Positions 41,967 through 52,682 of a DNA stretch of 64,000 nucleotides are shown one piece after another. The notes below the pieces were generated by a model that saw only the letters and a list, made by a program, of their open reading frames with translations, did not search any database and was not told where the DNA came from. Both the position numbers and the translations under genes were made by a program. The DNA comes from Teratosphaeria epicoccoides (Eukaryota > Ascomycota > Dothideomycetes > Mycosphaerellales > Teratosphaeriaceae): positions 310,001 to 374,000 of the forward strand of contig JADDMT010000010.1 in assembly GCA_021401465.1 (NCBI GenBank), in the 5' to 3' direction. Position 1 is the stretch's first letter, and every line of letters begins with the position of its first letter.

Positions 41967-44900
41967 TCACTCCTCATCCTCATCCACACCGACTGCAGGC
42001 GCAGGCGTATTGCCACCTGGCTCTCCATCCTCGTCTTCATCCTCATCATCCACAACCCTATTCCCTCTCTTCCGGTGGACCGGCTTAGCCACCGCCTCGT
42101 CCTCCTCGTCAACCATCTCCTGGTCCTCATCCTCTCCACCAGCAGCGTCCGCCGTCTCCACCGCGCTACCACCGCCGGGCGCAGCGACCTTGTCGGCCTC
42201 ATCCTCACTCGAGTCCTCCACCATCTCAGTACTCTTGTACTTCAAGTTCGTCCTCTGCGCCTGTCCCTTCCTCTCTAATTTTCTCTTCTTACTCTTCCTC
42301 CTCGGCGCCTCGTCGTCGTCACCTGTAGCAGGCGTAGACGTCGCGCGGCTTTTACGACCTTTCTTCGCGCCACCATCATCGACGTCAGAGTCGAGACCGA
42401 GACCATCGCTGTCGGAGTCGTCGCCTTTCTTCTTCCGCTTCTGCCTCTTCTCCTTGGGCTTCTTCTCACGCTTCTTGCGCTCGCCTGTCTCTGGGTCTTC
42501 GGTGTACTCTGCTTCCTCCCTTGCCTTCTCCTCTTCCATTCGCCTGCGAATGAGGGCGCGATCCTCTTCAGCGATACGTTCACGCTCCTCTGCGATTCTG
42601 CGACGTTGCTCATCGGCTTCAGCAGCCGCTTTCCGCTTCTCTTCCTCGCGACGAGCGATTTCCTCCTCACGCTTTCGCTTGGCTTCGGCGATGCGAGACG
42701 CATTCTTGGTCTCGTATTCATGCTGCTTCTCGAGAGCCCCGGACAGCTGCTTGCGCATAGTGTTGCGGCCCATGTTCGCACGAGCCTCGAGATCGCCACG
42801 TGGGAAGGGTGCGTTTGGGTTCTTGGCGATCTCCGAGAATGCATCGATAGCCTCTTCCAGACCGGCGCTGACCTCTTCTACATCAAGCAGAGTGCGCTGT
42901 GCTTCTGACAGGCCGGCCAGAAGCGTTGCCAGCTGGATCTGAACAAAAGCGACGTTGAAGCGGAAGCTGATGTTGTCTTTTGCAAGGTCCAAAGCCTGCT
43001 TCGACATGTCCAGTGCAGTCTTGTAGGCCTCGAGCTTCTTCTCCTGCCGACCACGCATAAGCCAGACACGACCGAGACAAGCCAAGATCTGCGCATCGGC
43101 TTCGCCTGTATCCTTGATGCTCTTCGCCAACGCCATCTCGTAGTTCTCGATGCTCCTGCTCCACTGTCTGGTTTCTGCGAAGACATGGCCAAGATTGATA
43201 TGCACAGATGCACTGGCGCCTTTCAAGCTCTCGCGTACTTTGCTGAAGACCTGTATGCCTGCAGCAGTATCGCGCTTATCCTCAACCATTGCGATGCCGA
43301 GACCTTGCGCGGCGAAGGCATTCTTCGGGTCCAAAGTCAGCACCTTGTCGAAGAACTCTACGGCCCTCATGTAAGTCTTGGAACGCCGCTCTTTATCCTG
43401 ATCGGTCTCGCGCCGCATCTCTCGAGCGACTTGCAAGTGCAGATTGCCCATGCCAGTAAGCGAGTAGAGATCATGCTTATCGAAATTCTGCAAGGTGTGC
43501 TTGTAGTGTCGTTGTTCTTGGTCCTCATTGAGCTGGTTCGTTCGCTTCTTGTGCCTGTTCAGGTACCAGCCATACAGCGCCCGGACGTCAAGGTTCGCTG
43601 GGTCAGAATCGAGTAACTCTTTCACCGCCTTTGCACCTGCCTCGGGCTCACTGTTGAGGCTAATGTACGCGAGCCGTGAGTTTGCATCGGTGTAGTCTGG
43701 ATGACGCTCGAGCAGACCCTGGTACACCTTTCTGGCTTCGACGTTCAGACCCTCTGCTTCGTATGTGCGGGCCAGATTGAAAGAAATAGACGTGACGAGC
43801 GCGTCTGTGTCTACCGCTTCGTCGCGCTCGCCCATCTTCACACACGAGTTGAGCGCAGTCTGGAAGTCTTCCCGAGCTTGTGGGAACTGTGACGCCTGGA
43901 AGTGGAAACATCCCATGTTGTTCAGCAGCTGCGGACTTAACAGTTCCCGCTTGGCTCGCTCCTCTTCCCGAGCGTCTCCCATGTCGTCCGGTAGTCGTTC
44001 GTCATCATCTGCAATCTCGCCAATTTCCATCTTCTCGACCTGCTGCAGACAAGCCATCGCACGTTCAGGCGCATCCTGCTCGTAGAGCCGCGCCAAGTTC
44101 AGCAGTACTGCAGAGTCTGGCGAAGCTTTTCGCTTCGGGTCTTTCCACGCAACTCTGACTTGCTCCAGCAGACCGATGGCTTTCTTGTGCTCAACGCTCT
44201 TGTCCTCTTTCCCACCCGCAGCCTGGTGAGCAAAGACATCCTCAGCATATAGTATGCCTAGCAAAGTCAGTGCTTCCAAACTCTTCTGACTCTGGCCAGC
44301 ATTTGAGATCATCTTCTCCAACCGGAACTTGGCGCCGTCAAAATCCTTCATCAATGTCTTCAATTGGGCGGCGCCAAACTTGGCTGGTAGGTGTCCTCGG
44401 TCGTCGCCTCCACGAGCCTGATCTGCTTTCAGGTAGTAGTCTGCCGCTTTGGCCATGTCGCCCTCGTAGTGCTCTTTTCGCGCAAGCAGGTACCAGCCGT
44501 CCGAGGCCACCGCGTTGACGTCGGTCTGTTCGATTGCGCGACGGGCCAACCGCTCTACGTTTGCCCACGCCTTCCGCAGGACGAAGTAGGAGCCGAAGAC
44601 TGCACAGGTCATTGCATGCATCGCATCAAGCTTGAATGCGGTTTGCGTGTGCTCGGTCATGGCCTTCTTGTATAGCTTCGCAAACTCAGGATCTGTGGTC
44701 GGATATTGTCCACTCTCGTCCAGGTAGCACAGACCAAGCAGGACATGCGCGATCTTGCTGTTCTCGTTGAGCTCCAGCGATCGCTGCCACGCCGACTTGG
44801 CATGGTTCTTGTATCCAAGCTGCCACAGACAGCACCCAATGCCGATCCTGGGATCCGGGTCAAGCATGTCCGGCGCCTTCTCAAGAGTCTGCTGATATAG

Positions 44901-45605
44901 CGCGAGAGCCTCTGCGAATCGACCAAGCGAAAATTGAGCTCTGGCTTTGCCCAGCATCGCCATCACATTCTTTGCACCGGATGTCTTGTAGGCTGCATCG
45001 AAGCATTTGGCGGCCTGCTTCAGTGTCTCTGCTCTTTCTGAATGCTCGGCACCGGCTTTGTACGGCTGCAATGATGCGCGCAGGAGGTACAATGTGCCTC
45101 TCGCCAGGTTGAGCGGGGGGTGTGACGGACTGATCCTTGAGGCATCGTTCAGAATGCTCGTCGCCTGATGCAAGAAGTGGTCCTTCGTCCGATCATCGTC
45201 GGTCTGCTGACTGGGCTTCACACGCGGTGCATGTCTGCATTTCCACAAAAACATCCAGCACAGGCATACCATGATGCTCAGTTTGTCCTCAGGCTTCGCT
45301 GGTCTGGAGTTCTGCGCGCCCAGCGCTCTCTGCAGCAATTCAATGGCAATGTTCACCTTGTTCTGCTTCGCATATGCCAGCGCGATCGTGATCCAGTAGT
45401 TCTTGGCCGCATTCTCGCTCTCCAGGAGCCCGCACAACTCATCGATATCATCCTGCAGCTCTTCCAGGGTGAACTCCACCACCTCGTCGCCGTCCTCGCC
45501 GTGCACAGGAATGTCGATCTGCGGCGGAACGGCCGAGAAGCGATCGTAGCCGTGCTCGTAGTGACCGTTGATGCCGTTGACGTGGCCGTTCTGCGCAGCC
45601 GCCAT
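41967..45605 (-). CDS. CTR9: Paf1 complex TPR subunit Ctr9
   Basis: Intronless, 1212 aa. The N-terminus has DEVVEFTLEELQDDIDELCG and NYWITIALAYAKQNKVNIAI. Many tetratricopeptide repeats then run to about residue 900. Recognisable units include LLNNMGCFHFQASQFPQARE, YLNRHKKRTNQLNEDQEQRH (a Ctr9 hallmark), YSLTGMGNLHLQVAREMRR and NAFAAQGLGIAMVEDKRDTA. A long Glu/Arg/Lys coiled coil follows (about 960-1060), then an acidic and basic low-complexity tail. Ctr9 is the scaffold of the Paf1 complex, which travels with RNA polymerase II and promotes H2B ubiquitination and H3K4/K36 methylation. Size matches fungal Ctr9/Tpr1. The GC-rich tail produces spurious frames on the plus strand. Confidence 0.95.
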   Translation of the reverse strand: MAAAQNGHVNGINGHYEHGYDRFSAVPPQIDIPVHGEDGDEVVEFTLEELQDDIDELCGLLESENAAKNYWITIALAYAKQNKVNIAIELLQRALGAQNSRPAKPEDKLSIMVCLCWMFLWKCRHAPRVKPSQQTDDDRTKDHFLHQATSILNDASRISPSHPPLNLARGTLYLLRASLQPYKAGAEHSERAETLKQAAKCFDAAYKTSGAKNVMAMLGKARAQFSLGRFAEALALYQQTLEKAPDMLDPDPRIGIGCCLWQLGYKNHAKSAWQRSLELNENSKIAHVLLGLCYLDESGQYPTTDPEFAKLYKKAMTEHTQTAFKLDAMHAMTCAVFGSYFVLRKAWANVERLARRAIEQTDVNAVASDGWYLLARKEHYEGDMAKAADYYLKADQARGGDDRGHLPAKFGAAQLKTLMKDFDGAKFRLEKMISNAGQSQKSLEALTLLGILYAEDVFAHQAAGGKEDKSVEHKKAIGLLEQVRVAWKDPKRKASPDSAVLLNLARLYEQDAPERAMACLQQVEKMEIGEIADDDERLPDDMGDAREEERAKRELLSPQLLNNMGCFHFQASQFPQAREDFQTALNSCVKMGERDEAVDTDALVTSISFNLARTYEAEGLNVEARKVYQGLLERHPDYTDANSRLAYISLNSEPEAGAKAVKELLDSDPANLDVRALYGWYLNRHKKRTNQLNEDQEQRHYKHTLQNFDKHDLYSLTGMGNLHLQVAREMRRETDQDKERRSKTYMRAVEFFDKVLTLDPKNAFAAQGLGIAMVEDKRDTAAGIQVFSKVRESLKGASASVHINLGHVFAETRQWSRSIENYEMALAKSIKDTGEADAQILACLGRVWLMRGRQEKKLEAYKTALDMSKQALDLAKDNISFRFNVAFVQIQLATLLAGLSEAQRTLLDVEEVSAGLEEAIDAFSEIAKNPNAPFPRGDLEARANMGRNTMRKQLSGALEKQHEYETKNASRIAEAKRKREEEIARREEEKRKAAAEADEQRRRIAEERERIAEEDRALIRRRMEEEKAREEAEYTEDPETGERKKREKKPKEKRQKRKKKGDDSDSDGLGLDSDVDDGGAKKGRKSRATSTPATGDDDEAPRRKSKKRKLERKGQAQRTNLKYKSTEMVEDSSEDEADKVAAPGGGSAVETADAAGGEDEDQEMVDEEDEAVAKPVHRKRGNRVVDDEDEDEDGEPGGNTPAPAVGVDEDEE

Positions 45606-46196
45606 GGTGGAAGAGTGCGTGAGGATGTCCGAGGAGGGAGGAGGGCGGAGGGCGGAGGGATGGGGGATGGCGGATGGCGGGGATGGAATGATCGGGCGGG
45701 TCTAGATGGTCATGCCGAGGAGGTCTGCAAGGGTCGCATGAAGCTGCGCCGACGCTTGTCGATAAGATGTGATGAAGTGACGGACGAGCTGCCCTGTCAC
45801 ATGCAACTTATCTCCCAGAAGCCCGACCAAGGGACTTTCCGAAGACCAAACGCGAGCTCGTCAAATTAAGGTTTCGTTTAGCGGCGGCTATGTACCCCGC
45901 ATCCGCCGGCCCGCAGAGCCCCAAATGATCCACATATCCACAAGCTGGTCTGAGGCGCGCGTGCCCGAAATGCTGCCACAGCCAGTCGCGGTGCAGTGGG
46001 TTGCTATATTTACGAGCCCCACAGCACGTGCGACGCCGGCGAATGCTGATGGCATCCATGTGCCCAACACAGTGGCGGGTGGGGCGATAGCAGCTCGATG
46101 TTCGGCGTTGGACGGGTCTACTCATGCTTCGTCAGGGATCCGCTGTGTACGCCGGCAGGATTCCAAGTTTCGATAGGACAGCGGAACGCCGCCAAG
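45606..46196. promoter_or_regulatory. divergent intergenic region, CTR9 / SEC8
   Basis: About 590 bp between the start codons of CTR9 (-) and SEC8 (+), so both promoters. 45630-45690 is a G-rich run of GGAGG/GGATGG words close to the CTR9 start. No binding site can be named from this alone. Confidence 0.4.
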
Positions 46197-49100
46197 ATGT
46201 CGTACATGCGCAGTCAGGCTCCGCCCAATGGCATGTCCGGCCACGTGAATGGTGCCGCTCGAGCCGGTGCCGCTCGACTTGGCCCCTTCGACTCCGACAC
46301 CACCCCCGACACCAGTGCAGACGAGCGATCGCGGTCGAGGGGCCCAGGTGGCTATGGAGGCATGGGCGCATACGGTCAGCCAGCGCAGGTGCAAGGCCCG
46401 GTCAGGTTAGATCGAGCGCATCGGAGGAGTGGCGATGGCTACGCGGAGTGGAGTGCCAGCCGGCGCCGGAGTCGGGGTGCCGCCGTCTCCCGCCATGGAG
46501 GCGCAGGAGGGAAGGTCGACGAGATCATGCGGTATATCAATCAGCAATGGTCGTTCATGGCTAGTGACGAATGTATCCCCGTCAAAGTGGCTTTACAGCT
46601 CATGGACTCTTCGTCGTTAGGCTTGCAGGAGCAGTATGCCCAGTTCCAGGACACGCATGAGCAGCTGCAGAACGCGCTCAAGGTCATTGTGAATGAGCAT
46701 CATCAGGGCTTCAACAGCAGCATCGGCACCTTCCACAAGATTCAGGCGGCGATCCATACCAGTCAGCACAGGGTGCGGTCCCTGAGAGCTGGGCTGGTGC
46801 AGTCCAAGCAGAGTCTCAGCACTGCCAGGCCTGAAACGAAGGCCTACGCCACCACCAGCCAGAACTACGATCAGATGCTACAGATATTGAGCCAGATCGA
46901 GCAGCTCCAAAGTGTGCCCGAACTCCTCGAGGCGCAGATATCGGAGAAACGCTTTCTCGGCGCTGTAGCAACGTTGCAAGAAGCCCTCGCTTGGATCCGG
47001 AAGCCTGAGATGGACGATATCGGCGCACTTTCTGATCTCCGTGTGTACCTCGGGAATCAAGAGCACAGTCTGACGGACATTCTCATCGAAGAGCTACACA
47101 GTCACCTGTATCTGAAATCGCCGTACTGCGAAGAGCGATGGAAGGCGCATTCGAGACGAGAGCTCAGCACCACTTCGGTCGTGACAGAGGAAGACCGAGC
47201 TATGCATACCTTTTTGGACCAGTACGACGGCTCGAGAATGATGCACGAGGACACCGCGCGCAATCCAGAAGCCGACACTTTCTACTACATTCAGCTACTG
47301 ATCGAGAGTCTCAATCGACTAGGCAAGCTGGACGCAGCAGTTGACGCGGTAGATCATAGGATGCCCGTCGAACTCTTCAAAGTGGTGGAGCGCTCGCATA
47401 CAGAAGTCGAGCAGCGACATCCGGCAACGATGCGCTCAGTGGCCACACGACATCGACATCAGGCTCTCGGTACGATTGGTGCTGGACCAGATAGCGAGCG
47501 AAAGGACGTGCTCGAAGACTTGTTGGCGACGTTGTATGCCAAGTTTGAGGCGATCGCAGAAGGTCACAGGGTGCTGCACGATGTGATGGGATCGATCATT
47601 AAGCGCGACGGTCTGCAACAAAATGCAGCGGCCCTACATCGATCATTCAGAGAGTTGTGGAACATCTTGCAGAGCGAAATCAGGTCGCTGTTGCATGACC
47701 ATCTTGCTAGCAGCGAGGCGGTTGGCGCACAGCGGTCCAAGGATAGGTATCCTGCCCTCTTATTCAGTATCGTTGGTATAGTGCTGACAGGTGCCTCCTA
47801 GCCACGCCAGCCAAAACATCTTCCGCCCACAGCCCCGAGATCGAACACGCAAGATCTTTGCACTATCAAAGATGAACAACAACTCCACAGACCTGATGGC
47901 CGAGAAAGAAGATCTCGAGTTTATCCTGAAGTCCTCGGTACCTGGCCTGGTGAACGCAAATGCTGGCCACGGCAAGAAAGATCGGGACGACGAGATCTTG
48001 GCCGACAAGTCTGCGACCGGCCATAAGCTGCTGGTGGAGCCGAGCGTGTTCAACATGGGAGTTCTGCTCCCTCCATCATTGACGTTCCTGACACGACTGA
48101 AGGATATTGTACCGCCACATTCTTCTGGCGTAGTAGCGAGCGCACTCACATCATTCTTGGATGACTTCCTAGTCAACGTCTTCTACCCGCAACTGGAAGA
48201 AACGCTTGTCGAGTTGTGTGACAGAAGCATCAATAACGCCGAAGCGTTCCAGCCCGACCCAGACTGGCAGTCACATAGCAATCGTCCAGTCTTCAAGGGC
48301 ACGATAAAACTTTTCCAAATTATGGAGGTGGTGTGCTCGATGCTGGACAGCTTGCCGCACGAGCAAAGTTTCAGCCAGCTAGTGGTCGCTCAATTGAGAT
48401 CCTACTACGACAAGTGCTTCAGCTGGTCCAAAGGCCTACTGCAGCGCGCCATGGCACAGCAGGACGGTCAAGTCGGCATTAAAATGCGGCTCGCTGCGGA
48501 CTTAGCTACTGCCGGTGATGTCAATGACTGTGCCATTCAGCTGCTGAGATTGAGCATTACAGACGACGAAGCGGCCGTGAAAGAGGCACTCGTGCTGGCA
48601 GAGAAGGAATCTGCCCTGCTCATCAACCACGCCAAGACTCGCAGGATCGAAGAAGCGGACCTCATCTCCGATCGGAAATCACTGGCTGCTCTCTGCACGT
48701 TGCATGTCAGCATGAAGTGGCTCGCCGCCAAATGCTCCAGCCTCCGCTACATCAGCCCCAAAGCCGTCGACATCCACAGCGACGCCTCACCACGGCCCGA
48801 CGCGCCCAAGCGGCGCTGGACGACTTCTTCAGCCCACACCAGCGCCCTCGAGAACGCGCCTCAAGGGCCCTACCTGCCTCTCGACAACGACACAGCCGAA
48901 GAGTTTGACGCAGTCGTCGGCTCCTTCACCGAAGTCTCGACACTAATCCTTCGAACCCTGCACATTGACCTCCGCCTACATCTCCTCCAAGGCATCTACG
49001 CCGCGCTCGACAAATCTTATAAGCTCAACCAGGCCTTCCCAGACCCCGATGCCCAAATTCTAGAACTTAGTAATGCCCTCGCCAGCTACGATACTAGCAT

Positions 49101-49494
49101 CGCGACTCATCTGCTACCTACCCAGCAAACCTACCTCGCTCTCAACCTCCATGTGCTTGCCAACAACGCCTTCATCTCGCTCGTCAGTCAAGTGCGAAAC
49201 ATGGACGAGTACGGCAACGAGCGCATGCAGCGGAACGTGCTCGTGCTGCAGCAGCGACTCAAGTCAATGGAGCCTCCGATGCCAGCGGGTGCGAAGAGTA
49301 AGGACCTGGTGTCGCTTGCGAAGGCGGGAAGGTTCTGGCAGATGGGGGAGGCGGGGTGCGCGACGATTGTGGGGCAAGGGGTGGGAGAGGGGTATGAGAG
49401 GAGTGAGCTGAAATATTTGGTTAGGCTTTGTTGGATGCCGGAAAGGGATGCGGTGGATGGGGATGTGGAAGAGTGGGTTGCGAAGCTGGGGTAG
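46197..49494 (+). CDS. SEC8: Exocyst complex subunit Sec8
   Basis: Two exons: 46197-47746 and 47802-49494, with a 55-nt intron (GTATCC..CCTAG, GTGCTGACAG branch region). The join is exactly 1081 codons (1080 aa). The first ~105 residues are disordered (Gly/Arg/Ser). The Sec8 domain then begins VDEIMRYINQQWSFMASDEC and GFNSSIGTFHKIQAAIHTSQ, followed by LRAGLVQSKQSLSTARPE and RFLGAVATLQEALAWIRKPE. The C-terminal rod has VCSMLDSLPHEQSFSQLVV and FVNVFYPQLEE-like helices. Sec8 is a core exocyst subunit for tethering secretory vesicles at the plasma membrane. The start MSYMRSQAPPNG is chosen; an in-frame longer start at 46098 reads poorly. The acceptor at 47801 rather than 47790 is needed to keep the frame. 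Confidence 0.93.
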
Positions 49495-50688
49495 CTTTGT
49501 GGAGGCAGTAGAGATATGTGTGGACGTTGACAAAGAAGCCTTCTCGGACCCGCTCCGTATGTGTGAGCTCCCGGTCATCTCGGATAGTCATTAACTGCGT
49601 TCTGGACTGACGCTACTGGCGGAGCAATTGAAGCTGAAAGGTCGACGTCCTCAGAGCTGACATCGACGTTACTCGAACGTCTTCCAGCCGACTTCGTCTC
49701 GAGCATGGTGTGAGACTCCAGGAAATGATTCTATGCCGCCGAGTCGCGACTTCACTGTCCTGTGGTACCTCTCCCCCCACGCGCCACAAATGGACCTTCC
49801 TCCATCTTGCTGATGCTCTGCAGGCATTGGCTTCCGCAATCGACTCTCTCACCAGTCAGACCTCATCGACACCGAGCCTGTGTTCCTGGCCAGTCGACTC
49901 CCGACGAAGATGGTTCATGATGTTACGACGCTCGCGCCTCAAGTGCCTACTCTTCGTACTCCGCTTCCGCCGCCCTGTTCGTCACGTCCGCGTCGACGTG
50001 GACGGTCATGGTGGCACGCACCATTATCGTCGCCAGCGCAGCAAGGCACACCGGCGCCGATTTCAACTTGAGCTGCGCGGTGGGGGACGTGCTTGTGCTG
50101 GATCTGCTCTGGATGATTGGCCGGCATGTCTGCGAAAGCCATGATGGTGGTGTCGGGGGACGGCGAGTGAGGGGTGGTTAGGACGGTGTTGGCCATTCGC
50201 CATGAGGGGCTCTTCGTCGATTCCGCTGTTCGTACACTACCGCTTCTGGGCATCGTCGTCGGGAATATTGGTGCGCTGGTGGAGTCGTGGGAGGAGGGCG
50301 CAAGCATTGGTGTAAAGTTTGAGTATCATGGTCGGAAGTCCTGGTGCTCTGGTGGAGTGCGGGTTTGGATGAAGCTCGGGCGGTTTGGAAGCTGGGAGTG
50401 GAGGCTTGAGCATCGTCATCTCAGGGTGTCCGGGACTTGGGGCTGTCAAAGAAAGGAGATTTGACGCCATGAGTTGTTGGCGTTGCTTGACAGGACGGTA
50501 GCACCAGCACTGACCACAGCTGACAATGCATGGACTATGCGCAGGTGTCTCACAGAGCCAGCTTGATCACCTGCCTCACTTGCATCCTACAAGACTCTCG
50601 AGTCATCGAGAATTCCTGCCTGTCGCGTGTGGAAACAGTCTGCGATAAGGTCATGGCTCGTTGACCGCTGAATACATGCAAAGACTAC
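49495..50688. other. gene-poor stretch after SEC8
   Basis: No intact gene. Some frames look protein-like, for example SDLIDTEPVFLASRLPTKMV near 49855-49920 and TLPLLGIVVGNIGALVESW near 50235-50295, both plus strand but in separate frames. Possibly a decayed gene; family not recognised. Confidence 0.35.
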
Positions 50689-51530
50689 CTACCATTCGAC
50701 CTTGAAATCTGCAATCTTCTCCATCTCGTTCCCTGCCCTGGCTACCCGCACCTTGCACTCCCGTTGAACGCCGAGGCCTCTTCGCCACTCCGACGAGCAT
50801 AGCGCTCGAATCCATTCCTCCAAAACTCCCAATCGCGCAGAGATATCTCGCGCACACACAAGGCTCTTTTGCGATCTGGTCGTAGCAACGTGTGCCGCAC
50901 TCGGGGATCCACTCCGCCGCTGGAAGCACATAGACGTCTTGCCTTTAGTGCTCGACTATCTCGATTTCATGTTTGCCTCCACCAGAAGGTTCACATACGG
51001 TCGAATTCGGACTGAATCGTCCACGGTCCAGCTCACGCGGTCGACACCACCTTCGAACAGCCCAGTAGAATACGGTGCTGCCTCGAAGAATCCAAAATTG
51101 AGGTAGGCTTCCACATCCTCAGGATCGGTAGCTGGTCAATGCATCAATCGTTGACCGAGTCACCGAATAGCTTAATGACCAGTGAACTCCCAATCGCCCC
51201 AGTCTCTCAAAAGCTCTGCCAGCTTCTGGAATCTGTGCTGCGGATCGCTCCGCAGATTCTGTGCTGTGAGATCAACGATGGCTTACTACCACGTCCTGCA
51301 TGATGCATACCTGAGTACCCTGCTTTTTCGGGAATCTGGACGAATGCGTTCCTTGCTCAATGGTGGACACGAGCTCATAGATCTGCCTCGAACCCACGGG
51401 GAATCTGCTCGGCAGCTTCGTCACAAGTCCTGAGAACCCTGCCGACCAACTGGGAGTAGGAGTTGCCTTCTGGCAGAAGAGACGCGATCATCTCCGAGGC
51501 GGCAGATGTGCGCGTCCCCTTTTCAGACCG
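50689..51530 (-). pseudogene. decayed paralogue of the DUF3632-like gene
   Basis: Read on the minus strand this matches the gene at 39.1-40.1 kb block by block: ASEMIASLLPEGNSYSQLVG and CDEAAEQIPRG here, against AAEKIALLLLEGTPYSEPVG and CCEVAEQIPCG there. Then the frame slips by one base near 51388-51394 and continues QIYELVSTIEQGTHSSRFPK (active copy ETYELISIIPRIMNSPTFPR). A 52-nt intron (51310-51259) falls at the same phase-0 site, before NLRSDPQHRFQKLAELLRDW. A second intron falls at the same phase-1 site after the Trp-x-x-Thr-Gly block, followed by TDPEDVEAYLNFGFFEAAP. Further on are stops and another frame change (VLPAAEWIPECGTRCYDQIA against VIAAAVWIQEYGRELYRRMQ). It is not translatable as one protein. 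Confidence 0.75.
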
Positions 51531-52682
51531 ACCCAGTCAAAGTCCAGATATCCGCGCCCAGTCTTCCTCCTATCTCGATTGAATTTGTGTCGGTCAACAT
51601 TCATCACGGGTCAAGTTCTGTCGGATACAGCTCGCAGGACGTGCTAGAGACTCGGAAAGTAGTCAGTCAATACATAACGTGTTTTTGGATCAAGGCCCAA
51701 GCCGCCCAACCCGAAACCATTTTTCGCGGCTCTCGCTCAAGAAGATCCAGGGTGTGTGCTGCCGCACGATTCACAGCAGACCGCGGCACGTGAGAGCGAA
51801 CGCGTCCCATCAGGCCGGCAAGGCGTATGGGTGATGTATGCTCAGGGTGGGAACGGCCAGCGGCAGAAGATGGTGATGGCCAAGCGGCATAGGGCCCTGA
51901 TGGCTTCATCCACTCCAGAACATGTTGAAGGACACAAGCCAGCCTCTCGTGTACCGCCGCATGCGAGTCGAGTGGCAGCAGTTCCGCGATCTTGCAGCAT
52001 GTCTTCCGCAAGCCCTGTCGATTCGGGACGCGTGAGCCTCGCGCTCTCGAATGCAAGGTCTCAAGCTGCTAGCACCGCTGCTGCTCTTGTCGTCTCAACC
52101 CGAAGAGCGATCTTTCTCATCCTCCACATCCATGAACGAAAGGATGTTGGTAGTCTTGCAGGATGCCAGAGATCTGGTTGTGGGCAGAGGGGTCAGGGCG
52201 TTGTGACACAGGAGGCGCGTCCGTGGAATTTCAATGTTCTTCTGAATTCTGTCCGCTGCAGTTGGAGGACAGGGCTGCAGCGAGGAAATACTCATGTACG
52301 TCCGCTGCCGGTGGCGTGGACAGATTTGTTGCTCGGAAAGTCAGTGCTGTGCCCGTCAACAATGCCTGTGTCTGTGTCAGGCAGCAGGGCTGAGCAGCGA
52401 TGTCCCGAATCGCCCATACGACGATGACCTGTAGATCAGCACTCACTATCGCAGCCTCTGGCGGAAACGAATGTGGTTACAGGATCGGATGGCAAAGCAC
52501 ACAACGATAGACCGCACCCGCAGCTTTGAAGCCGGACCCGGGCAGGGCAATGCCAATGCGCCGTGCGGTCTCAAGCCGACATGCTAGCCCATCAGGACAG
52601 CCTTCGTTGACAACGCCATAGAGCGGTCTAGCGGTTGTTTGTACATATACAATGCCTCATTTCTTCTATTCTCGCACGGCGC
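51531..52682. other. gene-poor stretch before uL5m
   Basis: About 1.15 kb. The right end is the 3' flank of the mitochondrial ribosomal gene. No gene, RNA or repeat recognised; the left part may be the 5' flank of the decayed paralogue. Confidence 0.4.

Noticed and set aside
42010..42942. 310-aa Ser-rich plus-strand frame inside CTR9
   Set aside because: Antisense shadow of the Glu/Lys/Arg-rich Ctr9 tail.
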